Shown in pieces: positions 16,480 through 25,157 of a DNA stretch of 64,000 nucleotides; position 1 is the first letter of the stretch, and each line of letters begins with the position of its first letter. The notes under the pieces are model-generated. The model ran no database searches and was not told the DNA's origin. It was given only the letters and a program-made list of their open reading frames with translations. A program made the translations under genes and the position numbers. Source of the stretch: an uncultured Sphingomonadaceae bacterium (GTDB taxonomy: Bacteria; Pseudomonadota; Alphaproteobacteria; Sphingomonadales; Sphingomonadaceae); contig CALMVA010000025.1 of NCBI GenBank assembly GCA_937873035.1, positions 62,001 to 126,000 of the forward strand, written 5' to 3'.

Positions 16480-16953
16480 ATGGAGCCGCCATTGAAGATT
16501 GCTGATCCAGCCTATCTCATCATTCCGCTGCTGCAAGGCTGGGAGTGGTTTGACGATGGGTTGCAACATTCGTTGCGGCAGCGCGGTTGGACGGAGCTGA
16601 CCCGACCGGAATCGATGGTGATGATTCACGTCATCCTTGGGATGCGGCGTCCCACCGAAATCGCGCGAAGCCTTGGGCTGACCCGTCAGGCCATCCATCG
16701 CACCATCGGCATCATTCGGGAAAAGGGGCTGTTCGTCCTCTTGCCCGACCCCGATGATGGGCGTGGATCGCTGATCGGGCTGACAGAGGTGGGGGAGGCG
16801 ATGCGCACCGACGCGCAACATATTGTGCGGCTGATGTTTGCAGAACTGGTGCGGCGCATCGGTGAAAAGCGTATGAACGGGCTGATTGATGCGCTCACGG
16901 CAGAATGGGGCGCGTCTCCCGCATTTGGCAAGGATGATCGGCTGATCCGCTGA
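16480..16953 (+). CDS. MarR family transcriptional regulator (paralogue 1)
   Basis: A 157-residue winged-helix regulator. The DNA-binding part covers about residues 40-110: RPTEIARSLGLTRQAIHRTIGIIREKGL is the helix-turn-helix and LLPDPDDGRGSLIGLT the wing. Dimer helices flank it. It is paralogous to the MarR gene at 29976; the two share FEDGL/FDDGL, LxxxGWTxxTRPxS/TRSQS, the helix-turn-helix spacing and a PDPxD wing. It opens the catabolic island, divergent from an MFS gene, and is a candidate binder of the GTCAA-N5-TTGAC operators, although no such site lies in its own promoter. Confidence 0.85.
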   Translation: MEPPLKIADPAYLIIPLLQGWEWFDDGLQHSLRQRGWTELTRPESMVMIHVILGMRRPTEIARSLGLTRQAIHRTIGIIREKGLFVLLPDPDDGRGSLIGLTEVGEAMRTDAQHIVRLMFAELVRRIGEKRMNGLIDALTAEWGASPAFGKDDRLIR

Positions 16954-17076
16954 TCTGGCGTGGCGCACTCTATGTGCGTCGGGCCGGGCTGGGCCGCGAG
17001 GTGCGATCGTTTTTTCTCCCCTGTGCCGCCTTGCGGCTTTTCTATGGCCCTGCTTGTTGCCTATCCCATGTAAATC

Positions 17077-17091
17077 GTCAATTCATTTGAC
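17077..17091 (+). promoter_or_regulatory. Operator-like palindrome, copy A (exact)
   Basis: GTCAATTCATTTGAC, an exact GTCAA-N5-TTGAC, continuing as AATA. It lies 103 bp upstream of the first VOC gene in a 241-bp spacer after the MarR gene. Nothing else is recognisable in that spacer. Confidence 0.65.
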
Positions 17092-17194
17092 AATATTTTG
17101 ATGGTGTCGCAGACAGACTCCATTGGAATGGAGGCACATTCCGGCCTCCCGTCCGCGCGTGAACGGTAAATTGTTGCGTGAAGGAGTATGTGCG

Positions 17195-17773
17195 ATGACA
17201 ACATCTCATCCCGAAGCCCGCCCGATCATGGGTGTCCATCATGGTGCGTATCGCTGCCGCGATGCCGAGCAGACGATCTGGTTTTACTGCGATGTGCTGG
17301 GCCTTGTTGATCCCACCGGCATCGTGCTGGAGGAAGTGACCGGAACCGGCGAGCACGACCCCTATCTCCATCTCTTCCTGCGGATGGGCAATGGTGAGTT
17401 TCTGGCCTTTTTCGATGCGCCGGGGTCTGCCCGCCCCGACTCGTTCGAGCGCAAGGACAGTTTTGATCTGCACTGGGCCTTTGAGGTTGCAAACGAAGCG
17501 GATTTGCTGGCGATGCAGAAGCGCATCAACAGCTTTGGCGTCAGCGCGGTTGGCCCGGTTGACCATGGTTTCGTCAAGTCGGTCTATATGTATGACCCCA
17601 ATGGCATCCAGATGGAACTGACATACCGCGTGCCTGAGCATGACCGGATATTGGGTGAGGCAACGGCGGCTTTCCCGGCCAAACTTGCCGAATGGACAAA
17701 GCGCACCCGCGCGCAGAAAGAAGCCAAGTTTGGCGCAGAAGCGATTGATCGCCGCAGCCGCCACGTAAGCTGA
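17195..17773 (+). CDS. VOC superfamily enzyme (glyoxalase/extradiol dioxygenase fold), paralogue 1
   Basis: A 192-residue protein behind a perfect AAGGAG. It has two beta-alpha-beta-beta-beta modules and a likely 2-His-1-Glu metal site: His16 (GVHHGAYR), His93 (DLHWAFEV) and Glu141 (GIQMELTYR). This fits the VOC superfamily, which includes glyoxalases, epimerases and type I extradiol dioxygenases; the single-domain size does not decide between them. It shares the GPVDHGFVKSVYMYDPNGIQME stretch almost residue for residue with the VOC protein at 20148. First gene of a unit with an alpha/beta hydrolase (10-bp gap) and a CoA-transferase. Confidence 0.85.
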   Translation: MTTSHPEARPIMGVHHGAYRCRDAEQTIWFYCDVLGLVDPTGIVLEEVTGTGEHDPYLHLFLRMGNGEFLAFFDAPGSARPDSFERKDSFDLHWAFEVANEADLLAMQKRINSFGVSAVGPVDHGFVKSVYMYDPNGIQMELTYRVPEHDRILGEATAAFPAKLAEWTKRTRAQKEAKFGAEAIDRRSRHVS

Positions 17774-17783
17774 GGAGAGTGCA

Positions 17784-18926
17784 TTGAAATACGAGCGTAT
17801 TCCCTATCTGGTCCTGTTCAGCGAACAGAGCGCCTTCAAGGACACTTATGGCGGTGAAATCGGCAAGGTGTCGGTTGAATGTCAGCTGCTGAAGCCGGAA
17901 GGGCCGTGCGACAGCGTGGTGATTTTTTCGCGCCCCAGTGGCGGCGGGGGGTATCTGCCGCTGGTCGGCGCGATTGCGCGGATGGGTATTCCGACGATCT
18001 ATTGCAACCCGCGCTATCGGGGCAATGATACGGCACTCATCATGGAACGGGCGGCGATGGATCTGGCCGCGTGCGTGCGCGATGCCAAGGAGCGGCTGGG
18101 ATATAAGAAGGTCTATCTGGGCGGCTGGTCAGGTGGCGGATCGCTCTCGATGTTCTATCAGGCCGAAGCTCAGGATCCCCGCGTCACGCATACCCCGGCG
18201 GGTGATCCTTATGATCTGACGGCTGCAAAGTTCATCCCGGCGGATGGCGTGATGCTGCTCGCCGCCCACCTTTCTCGCAACCTGACGCTGACCGAGTGGA
18301 TGGACCCTTCAATCGAGGATGAAAGCCGCCCGTGGGATCGCAACCCGGCATGGAACCTCTACGCGCCCGATGGGCCGAAGCCGCCTTTTTCTGCTGAGTT
18401 TGTCGCCGAGTTCCGCGAGCGGCAAATCGCCCGCAACCGGCGCATTACGAAATGGGTGAAGGAGCAGCTGGCCGATCTGAAGGCGCAGGGTCTTGAAAAC
18501 CATGAACGCTGCTTCACCGTGCAGGGCACCATGGCCGATCCGCGCTGGGTGGACCCGCTGGTTGATCCCAACGATCGCCAGCCCAACCATTGTATGCTGG
18601 GCGATCCCTTTGTCGTGAATGATGGTCCGGTCGGCCTTGCTCGCTTCACCACGCTGCGGTCCTGGTTGTCGCAATGGTCTTATGACGATTCCCAGGCCGA
18701 TGGTCTGAAATGCGCGGCGCGGATCGAATGTCCGATGCTGGTGATTGAAAACAGCGCGGATGATGCCTGCACGCCAAGCCATGCCGGGCGCTTGATGGCG
18801 GCCGCCAGCCGGTGCGACATCGAGCACCATGTTATCAAGGGTGCGAACCACTATTATTTCGGTCAGCCTGAACAGCAGCAGCAGGCCGCACAAGTGGTGC
18901 GTGACTGGGTGATGGCGCAGGCGTGA
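17784..18926 (+). CDS. Alpha/beta hydrolase of the catabolic island
   Basis: A 380-residue protein with an unusual TTG start supported by the strong ribosome site GAGGAGAG. The nucleophile elbow is GWSGGGS (Ser116), the acid is probably in NSADDACTPSH and the base in the C-terminal GANHYYFGQ. An insertion of roughly 150 residues between the elbow and the acid (residues 140-300) forms a large cap. Its position between a VOC enzyme and a CoA-transferase suggests hydrolysis of an ester or a C-C bond in a ring-cleavage or acyl-CoA route, by inference. Its stop overlaps the start region of the next gene (GTGA). Confidence 0.83.
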   Translation: MKYERIPYLVLFSEQSAFKDTYGGEIGKVSVECQLLKPEGPCDSVVIFSRPSGGGGYLPLVGAIARMGIPTIYCNPRYRGNDTALIMERAAMDLAACVRDAKERLGYKKVYLGGWSGGGSLSMFYQAEAQDPRVTHTPAGDPYDLTAAKFIPADGVMLLAAHLSRNLTLTEWMDPSIEDESRPWDRNPAWNLYAPDGPKPPFSAEFVAEFRERQIARNRRITKWVKEQLADLKAQGLENHERCFTVQGTMADPRWVDPLVDPNDRQPNHCMLGDPFVVNDGPVGLARFTTLRSWLSQWSYDDSQADGLKCAARIECPMLVIENSADDACTPSHAGRLMAAASRCDIEHHVIKGANHYYFGQPEQQQQAAQVVRDWVMAQA

Positions 18927-18928
18927 CC

Positions 18929-20119
18929 ATGGAAAATAATGGTGCGCTCAAGGGCGTGAAAGTGGTTGAGCTTGGTCAGTTGATCGCAGGTCCGTTCTGC
19001 GGTCAGCTGCTGGGCGATATGGGCGCGGATGTGGTGAAGATCGAGCCACCCGGCTCTGGCGATCCCATGCGCCAATGGGGCAATGGCGAGCACAAGCTGT
19101 GGTGGCAGGTCATCGGGCGCAACAAGCGTTCGGTGACAGCCAATCTGCGCGTTGCGCAAGGGCAGGAGCTTGCCCGCCGCCTGCTGGCCGATGCAGACAT
19201 CATGATTGAAAACTTCAAGCCGGGCACGGTGGAGAAATGGGGGCTGGGGCCAGAGGCGCTTCATGCCATCAACCCGCGTCTCATCATCGTGCGGATGAGT
19301 GGCTACGGCCAGACCGGCCCCTATTCAAGCCGCGCGGGCTTTGGCGGCATTGGCGAGGCGATGGGCGGGTGGCGCGCGATTGTGGGCGATCCCGACCGCG
19401 CACCAAGCCGGATGGGCGTTTCCATCGGCGATACGCTGGCCGCCACCTATGGTTGCATGGGCGCGCTTGCTGCGCTGCGGGCGCGTGACGAGACGGGGCG
19501 GGGGCAGGTTGTCGATTCCGCACTTTATGAGGCCGTGCTTCAGGTGATGGAGAGCCTTGTTCCTGAATATGATGCGATGGGGCTTGTTCGCCAGCGGTCA
19601 GGCTCGATCCTGCCGGGTATCGCGCCATCGAATGTGTATCGCTGCCGCGATGGTGAATATATGATCGGCGGCAATGGCGATGCGATTTTCACCCGGCTCG
19701 CCGAGGCGATGGGGCGGCCCGAACTTGCCGCCGACCCGCGCTATGCCACGCACGTCGCGCGCGGGGAGCATCAGGCAGAGCTTGATGCGCTCATCGAAGG
19801 CTGGACGCAGACGCTTAGCGTGGATGAGCTGGAGGCGCTTATGATCGCGCAGTCCGTGCCCGCGGGCCGGATTTTCACGGGCAAGGAAATGCTCGCAGAC
19901 CCGCATTTTCAGGCGCGCGAGGCGCTGGTCGCTGTCGATCACCCGCATTTCGGCAAGGTGCGGATGCAAGCGCCGATGCCCAAATTGTCGGATACGCCAT
20001 CTGCCGTGCGCCGCCGCGCGCCGGATCGGCCGGGCGAACATAATGCCGAAGTCTATGGAGAGCGTTTGGGGCTGGACGCGGACGCCCTCAACGCGCTTGC
20101 CGCGCAGGGGATCATCTGA
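18929..20119 (+). CDS. Family III CoA-transferase (CaiB/BaiF)
   Basis: A 396-residue CoA-transferase. The N-terminal Rossmann-like half starts LKGVKVVELGQLIAGPF and contains GADVVKIEPPGxGDPMR; the catalytic aspartate that forms the anhydride with the acyl group is most likely Asp168 in VSIGDTLAATYG. Family members move CoA between carboxylic acids without ATP (formate, carnitine, bile acid and aromatic substrates). GTG 18923 overlaps the previous stop and is an alternative start; ATG 18929 is preferred. Last gene of the plus-strand unit, converging on the VOC gene at 20148. Confidence 0.9.
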   Translation: MENNGALKGVKVVELGQLIAGPFCGQLLGDMGADVVKIEPPGSGDPMRQWGNGEHKLWWQVIGRNKRSVTANLRVAQGQELARRLLADADIMIENFKPGTVEKWGLGPEALHAINPRLIIVRMSGYGQTGPYSSRAGFGGIGEAMGGWRAIVGDPDRAPSRMGVSIGDTLAATYGCMGALAALRARDETGRGQVVDSALYEAVLQVMESLVPEYDAMGLVRQRSGSILPGIAPSNVYRCRDGEYMIGGNGDAIFTRLAEAMGRPELAADPRYATHVARGEHQAELDALIEGWTQTLSVDELEALMIAQSVPAGRIFTGKEMLADPHFQAREALVAVDHPHFGKVRMQAPMPKLSDTPSAVRRRAPDRPGEHNAEVYGERLGLDADALNALAAQGII

Positions 20120-20147
20120 TCCCTTACGCGGCGGGCGGGCTGCCCGT

Positions 20148-20843
20148 TCAGGCGTCGCGCTGGGGCGGCTGATAGGGTGGCAGGCCTTCATAGACGCTAT
20201 CGGGCGTAAGCAGCATCTTGCGATATTGCTCTTCCGGGTAGGCAAGGTTCGGCACTGCCGCATCATAAGCAGGCTGTGGCACGGGCGTGGGGCCGGCATA
20301 GGGCGCGGGGTTCTTCATCCGCGCGGCTTCTTCATCGGTCACGCCAAAGCTCGCCAAAATATCAGGATCAACCCAGGTCTTGGCGTCGAGCACACGATAG
20401 TTGGTCGCCACTTCCAGCGTCATATTCTCCGGCCCGGCAAAGTAGATGGACTTGCAAAAGCCATGGTCGATTGGCCCCATTACCGGGATGCCATGGCTGC
20501 GGACGCGATCCCGCATGGCATAGAGCGTCGCTTCATCAGGCGCGCGAAAGGCGGTGTGCTGCAATACGCCGGGCGCGGCCGGAATTTCGCCACGACCCGC
20601 ATGGGTAACACCCATGGTTGTCGGGATATTCTCTCCGCCGGGCACGTGAACGAGCGAGAAGAGGCTGTCGTCCGCCATTTTGAGGAAGGCGTGTGCTGCG
20701 CCCTCCACGCCATGCATCTCGAAAATGGCAACCAGCGGAAAGCCCAGAACCTGCGTGAAAAATTCCAGCTGCTTCTTCATGTCACCGGCCATGAAGGCGA
20801 TGTGGTGAACCCCATCGGGGTGCTGTTCGGTGGCGTGTGTCAT
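20148..20843 (-). CDS. VOC superfamily enzyme, paralogue 2
   Basis: A 231-residue relative of the VOC protein at 17195 with a longer C-terminal tail rich in proline and tyrosine. The likely metal ligands are His14 (GVHHIAF), His96 (LQHTAFRA) and Glu144 (MTLEVATNYR). The GPIDHGFCKSIYFAGPEN stretch matches the first paralogue. Glyoxalase/extradiol-type chemistry is likely, but the substrate is unknown. Last gene of a minus-strand unit with an acyl-CoA ligase (23-bp gap) and a crotonase. Confidence 0.83.
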   Translation of the reverse strand: MTHATEQHPDGVHHIAFMAGDMKKQLEFFTQVLGFPLVAIFEMHGVEGAAHAFLKMADDSLFSLVHVPGGENIPTTMGVTHAGRGEIPAAPGVLQHTAFRAPDEATLYAMRDRVRSHGIPVMGPIDHGFCKSIYFAGPENMTLEVATNYRVLDAKTWVDPDILASFGVTDEEAARMKNPAPYAGPTPVPQPAYDAAVPNLAYPEEQYRKMLLTPDSVYEGLPPYQPPQRDA

Positions 20844-20866
20844 GCTTTTTCCTCTTTCATCTGCGT

Positions 20867-22423
20867 TCAGGCGCGGGCTTTGGCGATTTCCCGCAATTCC
20901 TTTTTGGCGACCTTGTTGAGTTCGGCACGGGGAAATTCATCCATGAAGATGACATCGACCGGCACCTTGAAGTCCGAAAGGTTCTGGCGGCAGGCCTCGA
21001 TAATCGCGGCGGCGAGCGCGTCTGAAGGGGCTGCCGCGCGAATGAAGGCAACGGGCACCTCGTCCAGCATGGGGTGCGGCCTGCCGACAATGGCGGCTTC
21101 GCCCACGCCGGGCACGCCCGCGATCACGGACTCGATTTCCGACGCGGCGACATTTTCCGCGCCCACCTTCAACATATCCTTGGCGCGGTCGGCAAAGCGC
21201 AGATGGCCGTCCGCCACCTGATAAACGCGGTCGCCGGTATCGAACCAGCCTTCGGCATCAAAGCTGGCAGCGGTTGCTTCTGGGTTGTCGAGATATTCAA
21301 GAAACAGGGCACGCCCTCGCTTGCCGCGGATTTTCAGCAACCCGGTTTCACCCTTGGCGACAGGTTCCCCGTTTTCTCCCACGATCTTCAACTCATATTC
21401 GGGCGCGGGCATCCCCATGGAATGGAGTGGGGCGGGCAGATGCGGCGGCCCCCAGGTGCCGTGTGTCACGGTTTCGGTCATGCCCCATGCGCCGACGATG
21501 GAGAGGTTGAAGCGCGCATCCAGCCCGCCCAAATTGGCCGCGCCCGCGACCCAGTGGCGAAAGCGATGTTCGGGCGGCACATCCTGCGTGACGAGCGCCT
21601 GAATGGCAAAGGGGATGACATTGCCCCATGTGCAGCCATGTTTGAGCGCCACGGGCCAGAAGCGGCTGGCCGAGAACCGGGGTTGCAGCACCATTTTTCC
21701 GCCCGACCATGCCACGCAGAAATGCCCCCAGCTCATCGCGTTGGTGTGGCAAAGCGGGGTAAAGACAAGCGCGCAATCATCCGGGCCGATCTGGTTGTGC
21801 GCAGCGCCAATATGCCCGCCCCACAGCACATTGGCGTGCGTCCACACCACGCCCTTGGGGCGCGAGGTGGTGCCAGATGTATATTGCACCGATACCGGCG
21901 TCATCGGATCAAGCGGCTCGGTCTTGAGCGCGGCGCCATCGCCCGTGATGGCAGAAAAGGGGAGGATGCCCTCCGGCAGCACCGTGCCCGCCGCGTCGGG
22001 AATAGCGGCGATCCAATCAAGCCTGGCTCCTGTTTCGGCAATCAGGCCGAGATAGCCGCTTTCCACAATTGCCGCACGGGCGCGGCAATGCGTGATGAAA
22101 TAGGCCATCTCGCCCACCGCCGCACGCGGATTGGTGGTGACAACGACGATGCCCAGCAGCGCGCAGGCATACCAGGTGAACAGAAATTCCGGGCCGTTAT
22201 TGGCATGAAGCAGCAGCACATCGCCCTTGTTGAGCCCTTTGTCTCTAAGGCCAGCGGCGACGGCGCGCACTTCGGCATAAAAGGCGCCATAGCTCCATTC
22301 GCGCGGCGCGGCGTCAAACGGTTCCCATGCCAGAAAGATGGCGTCGGGCCGCTTTTCGGCCTGCGCGCGAAGAAGCCAGTGAACATCCTTATCTGCATAG
22401 GGATCAAGCGCCGTCATGGTCAT
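20867..22423 (-). CDS. AMP-dependent acyl-CoA synthetase (ligase 1)
   Basis: A 518-residue adenylate-forming enzyme. Core motifs are present: the P-loop YTSGTTSRPKG, WGMTET, the hinge region GWFDTGDRVYQVADGHLRFADRAKDMLKVGAENVAASEIE, and the catalytic lysine region near the C-terminus (ELNKVAKKELRE). It should activate an organic acid to its CoA thioester. The start ATG overlaps the crotonase stop (ATGA), so translation is probably coupled. A second in-frame ATG lies two codons in. Confidence 0.92.
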   Translation of the reverse strand: MTMTALDPYADKDVHWLLRAQAEKRPDAIFLAWEPFDAAPREWSYGAFYAEVRAVAAGLRDKGLNKGDVLLLHANNGPEFLFTWYACALLGIVVVTTNPRAAVGEMAYFITHCRARAAIVESGYLGLIAETGARLDWIAAIPDAAGTVLPEGILPFSAITGDGAALKTEPLDPMTPVSVQYTSGTTSRPKGVVWTHANVLWGGHIGAAHNQIGPDDCALVFTPLCHTNAMSWGHFCVAWSGGKMVLQPRFSASRFWPVALKHGCTWGNVIPFAIQALVTQDVPPEHRFRHWVAGAANLGGLDARFNLSIVGAWGMTETVTHGTWGPPHLPAPLHSMGMPAPEYELKIVGENGEPVAKGETGLLKIRGKRGRALFLEYLDNPEATAASFDAEGWFDTGDRVYQVADGHLRFADRAKDMLKVGAENVAASEIESVIAGVPGVGEAAIVGRPHPMLDEVPVAFIRAAAPSDALAAAIIEACRQNLSDFKVPVDVIFMDEFPRAELNKVAKKELREIAKARA

Positions 22424-23277
22424 TTGCCTGTAAATACCGGGTTGTAGGCGGCAGGATCAGGGTTGCCGAGCCACATGGCAAGTGCATTGCGCACGTCTTC
22501 GCTATGAATAACCTTTTCCAGCTCTTCGGTTTCCTTGGCGAAGAAATCGAGCTGGCCCTGGCTTGTGCCTGCGCCGACCAGCACCTTTACGCCGCGCAAG
22601 GCGAGCGGCGCACGCTTCGCCATATTGGCAACGAAGGCTGCGACATCCGCCTCATAGCTTTCTACCGGATAGAGGCGTGAAATGAGGCCGATTTCCAGCG
22701 CATGGGCGGGCGGCATGAACTCCCCGTGGAGTAGCACGTCCAGTGCCTTTGCGCGGCCCAGCAGGCGCACGCAATGCCATGCGCCGCCACCGCCGGGCAC
22801 AAGGCCAAAGCTCGTTTGCGGCAGGGCGAAGGTCGCTTCGGGGTGGTCCATCATCAAGCGGAAGTCGAATGAGAGGGAGAATTCGCACCCGCCGCCGCCG
22901 ACAATGCCGTTGATGGCCGCAATGGTAACGGCTTTCAGGTTCTGGATGCGCAGGGCGAGCAAATGAATACTGCTGACGAGCGCGGGGATCTGGCGATGGA
23001 TTTCCAGCAATTCTTCGGCGCGCGAAGGACCATCGCCTGTCGCCTCTTCATTGCCTTCGGCCAGCGCCTGCATTTCTGTGAGGTCCATCCAGCGCAGGAA
23101 GACGCCATTTTCGCCCGTGACGAGAAAGACGCGAACGCTGTCATCCGCTTCAATCTCGCTGAGCAGATGGTGCAGTTCGCCCAGCATCCGGCTGTTGAGC
23201 ACCTGAAGCGGCGGATTGCTCATCCGGCACGTGACGACCGCATTGTCGCGGCTGACCTGAAGGTGGCGATATTTCAT
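22420..23277 (-). CDS. Crotonase-fold enoyl-CoA hydratase/isomerase with one catalytic Glu
   Basis: A 285-residue crotonase. ATG 23277 is preceded by GAGGAAG. The oxyanion-hole region GIVGGGGCEFSLSFDFR carries Glu132, equivalent to the first catalytic glutamate of enoyl-CoA hydratase, but the second position reads LPQTSFGLVPGGGG with Gln154 in place of glutamate. Such single-Glu members include isomerases, hydrolases and lyases rather than standard hydratases. An insertion around residues 72-105 is also unlike FadB. First gene of a minus-strand unit under the operator at 23365, followed by a ligase and a VOC enzyme. Confidence 0.87.
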   Translation of the reverse strand: MKYRHLQVSRDNAVVTCRMSNPPLQVLNSRMLGELHHLLSEIEADDSVRVFLVTGENGVFLRWMDLTEMQALAEGNEEATGDGPSRAEELLEIHRQIPALVSSIHLLALRIQNLKAVTIAAINGIVGGGGCEFSLSFDFRLMMDHPEATFALPQTSFGLVPGGGGAWHCVRLLGRAKALDVLLHGEFMPPAHALEIGLISRLYPVESYEADVAAFVANMAKRAPLALRGVKVLVGAGTSQGQLDFFAKETEELEKVIHSEDVRNALAMWLGNPDPAAYNPVFTGK

Positions 23278-23364
23278 GAGCTTCTTCCTCTCCGTCAGGC
23301 GTGGCAGGGGCGCTCTGCCCCTTGTCCTCATCTGCGGCCAACCGTTGCGCGGCTCAAAAATAAT

Positions 23365-23379
23365 GTCAATTACATTTAC
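23365..23379 (-). promoter_or_regulatory. Operator-like palindrome, copy B' (9/10)
   Basis: Minus-strand reading GTAAATGTAATTGAC, one mismatch from GTCAA-N5-TTGAC, continuing as ATTA. It lies 88 bp upstream of the crotonase start, in the divergent spacer shared with the GlcG-like gene. Confidence 0.6.
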
Positions 23380-23420
23380 GAATAATCACGTGGTTGACAG
23401 TCCCGCGCAGAGCGTGGAAT

Positions 23421-23435
23421 GTCATAAATATTGAC
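23421..23435 (+). promoter_or_regulatory. Operator-like palindrome, copy B (9/10)
   Basis: GTCATAAATATTGAC, one mismatch, continuing as AATTA, 23 bp upstream of the GlcG-like gene start. Together with copy B' each arm of the divergent promoter has its own site. Confidence 0.6.
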
Positions 23436-23457
23436 AATTATCCAGGAGAGATCAGGC

Positions 23458-23886
23458 GTGGCGAAGACATTGACGATGCAGGTGATGTCCAATGAACTGG
23501 CCGATGCGCTGATGCAGGGTGCGGTTGCCAAGGCGCAGGAAATGGCCGTGCCGATGTGCATTGCGCTGTGCGATCCTTCGGGCACGCTCATCCAGTTTCG
23601 CCGCATGGACCATGCCGCATTGCTCAGCGTCCAGATTGCGCAAGACAAGGCGTTTACGGCTGTCTCCTTCGGCATGGCGACGCACGAGTGGCATGATTTC
23701 ATCAAGGATGATGCGCCCTTGCTGCACGGCATCGTCCACACCCCGCGCCTTGTTGTATTTGGTGGCGGCTATCCGGTGAAGGTCGATGGCCAGCTGGTTG
23801 GCGGCATCGGCGTGAGCGGTGGTCACTATTCGCATGACATGGAGGTTGCCCGCGCAGGTCTGGCCGCCGCCGGTCTTTCGGTCTGA
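23458..23886 (+). CDS. GlcG/HbpS-like heme-binding family protein (DUF336)
   Basis: A 142-residue protein starting at GTG 23458 behind AGGAGAG. It has the GlcG/HbpS fold signatures: an N-terminal helix (SNELADALMQGAVAKAQEMAVPMCIALCDPSG), RMDHAALLSVQIAQDKAFTAVSFG, and the C-terminal GGGYPVKVDGQLVGGIGVSGG. HbpS of Streptomyces binds heme, but most family members of catabolic operons have unknown roles. It precedes an acyl-CoA-dehydrogenase-fold oxygenase by 14 bp, so an accessory role for that enzyme is plausible but unproven. Confidence 0.85.
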   Translation: MAKTLTMQVMSNELADALMQGAVAKAQEMAVPMCIALCDPSGTLIQFRRMDHAALLSVQIAQDKAFTAVSFGMATHEWHDFIKDDAPLLHGIVHTPRLVVFGGGYPVKVDGQLVGGIGVSGGHYSHDMEVARAGLAAAGLSV

Positions 23887-23900
23887 GGGGGGAGGGCGAC

Positions 23901-25049
23901 ATGGTCACCGACGCGGAACTCATTGAACGCGCCCGCGTGCTCGCTCCCGCAATCAAGGCGCGCGCGGCAGAGGCGGCGCAGCTTCGCCGCCCGCATGATG
24001 AAACGATTCGCGAACTGGCGGAGGCCGGTATTCTCCAGATGTTCGTGCCCAAGCGTTGGGGCGGCTCTGAAGCGCGGCTTGAAACCATGATGGAGGTGGT
24101 GGAACTGCTCGCGGCGGCCTGCCCATCTACCGGCTGGATTGCAGCCTTCTACATCAGCCACAATATCTATGTCGCCAAATTCCCGGAGGCGACGCAGGAG
24201 GAGCTGTTTGCCCCACGCGGATTTGTTCAACTGCCCGCGGGAACGGCGCCCGATATGGTGGCGCGCAAGGTCGATGGCGGATGGGATGTCAGCGGCCGCG
24301 CCGGTTGGGGATCGGGCGTGATGCACGCCGACTGGGTGCTGATGAGCGGAAAGGCCGAAGATGGCCCGCGCTCTTTCCTCATGCCCGCCTCGTCGGTCGA
24401 GGTGATCGACAACTGGCACTATGCAGGGATGGCAGGCACCGGCAGCAATGATTATGTCGCGCGCAACGTTTTTGTGCCGGATCGTCACGCGATTACCGCG
24501 GCCGAATTTCATCGCGGCGCGACCCAAGGCTCCAGCATCCATGCCAACCCGCTCTTTTCGATTCCCTTCCTCGTTTCAGCCTATTGCACGATCCTGCCCG
24601 TGCTGACGGGAACGTTGATGGGCGCGCTGGCCGCGCTGGAAGATGTGCTGGAACGGCGCGTGCGCAATTTCAGCGGCGTCGTCGCCAAGGATCAGCAGTT
24701 GACCCATGTGACCTTGGGAGAAATGCAGATCGCAACCGGCGCAGCGGGCGACATGGCCCGCGCGGTTTATGCGCGTGCGGCAGACATTCTCGCCAGCCGC
24801 CCGTTCAGCGTGGAAGACCGACTGCTTGCCAAGGGGCGAACGGCGTTCATTTCAAAACATTGTCGCGATACGGGCAATGCGATGATGGCGGCGGCGGGGG
24901 CCTCCAGCTTTCATCTCGATCAGCCCCTCCAGCGCATCTGGCGCGATCTCAACACGGTTTGCAGTCACGCCTTCTGGGATTGGGATGCAACCCGCGAGCT
25001 GACCGGACGCCAGCATTTCGGCCTGCCGCTCAATCATCCACTCGTCTGA
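23901..25049 (+). CDS. Acyl-CoA-dehydrogenase-fold flavin oxygenase (HpaH/HsaA-like), paralogue 1
   Basis: A 382-residue protein of the group D flavin-dependent monooxygenase type, with the N-terminal helical domain (PHDETIRELAEAGILQMFVPKRWGG), middle beta domain (GWDVSGRAGWGSGVMHADWVLMSG ... GMAGTGSNDYVARNVFVPD) and C-terminal four-helix domain ending QRIWRDLNTVCSHAFWDWD. It lacks the catalytic glutamate block of true acyl-CoA dehydrogenases, which points to hydroxylation using reduced flavin supplied by a separate reductase; none is encoded in the window. It is related to the gene at 28652. Confidence 0.83.
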   Translation: MVTDAELIERARVLAPAIKARAAEAAQLRRPHDETIRELAEAGILQMFVPKRWGGSEARLETMMEVVELLAAACPSTGWIAAFYISHNIYVAKFPEATQEELFAPRGFVQLPAGTAPDMVARKVDGGWDVSGRAGWGSGVMHADWVLMSGKAEDGPRSFLMPASSVEVIDNWHYAGMAGTGSNDYVARNVFVPDRHAITAAEFHRGATQGSSIHANPLFSIPFLVSAYCTILPVLTGTLMGALAALEDVLERRVRNFSGVVAKDQQLTHVTLGEMQIATGAAGDMARAVYARAADILASRPFSVEDRLLAKGRTAFISKHCRDTGNAMMAAAGASSFHLDQPLQRIWRDLNTVCSHAFWDWDATRELTGRQHFGLPLNHPLV

Positions 25050-25066
25050 TCTCAGGCGGCAATCTC

Positions 25067-25081
25067 GACAATTTTATTGAC
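25067..25081 (+). promoter_or_regulatory. Operator-like palindrome, copy C1 (9/10)
   Basis: GACAATTTTATTGAC, one mismatch, continuing as AATC, 77 bp upstream of the TonB receptor start. The 16 bases CAATTTTATTGACAAT are identical to the minus-strand reading of copy E 7 kb away. Confidence 0.6.
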
Positions 25082-25103
25082 AATCATTTTGGCCGGGTTA
25101 TCC

Positions 25104-25118
25104 GTCAACTATGTTGAC
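25104..25118 (+). promoter_or_regulatory. Operator-like palindrome, copy C2 (exact)
   Basis: GTCAACTATGTTGAC, an exact GTCAA-N5-TTGAC, 39 bp upstream of the TonB receptor start and 22 bp past copy C1. Confidence 0.65.
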
Positions 25119-25157
25119 TGATAACAGTCACGACCGAGGATGAGGGAGGGGATTGCT

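Noticed and set aside
25140-25157. ATG 25140 as start of the second TonB receptor
   Set aside because: The ribosome-site-like GGGAGGGGA lies inside this extension and the signal peptide begins properly at 25158.
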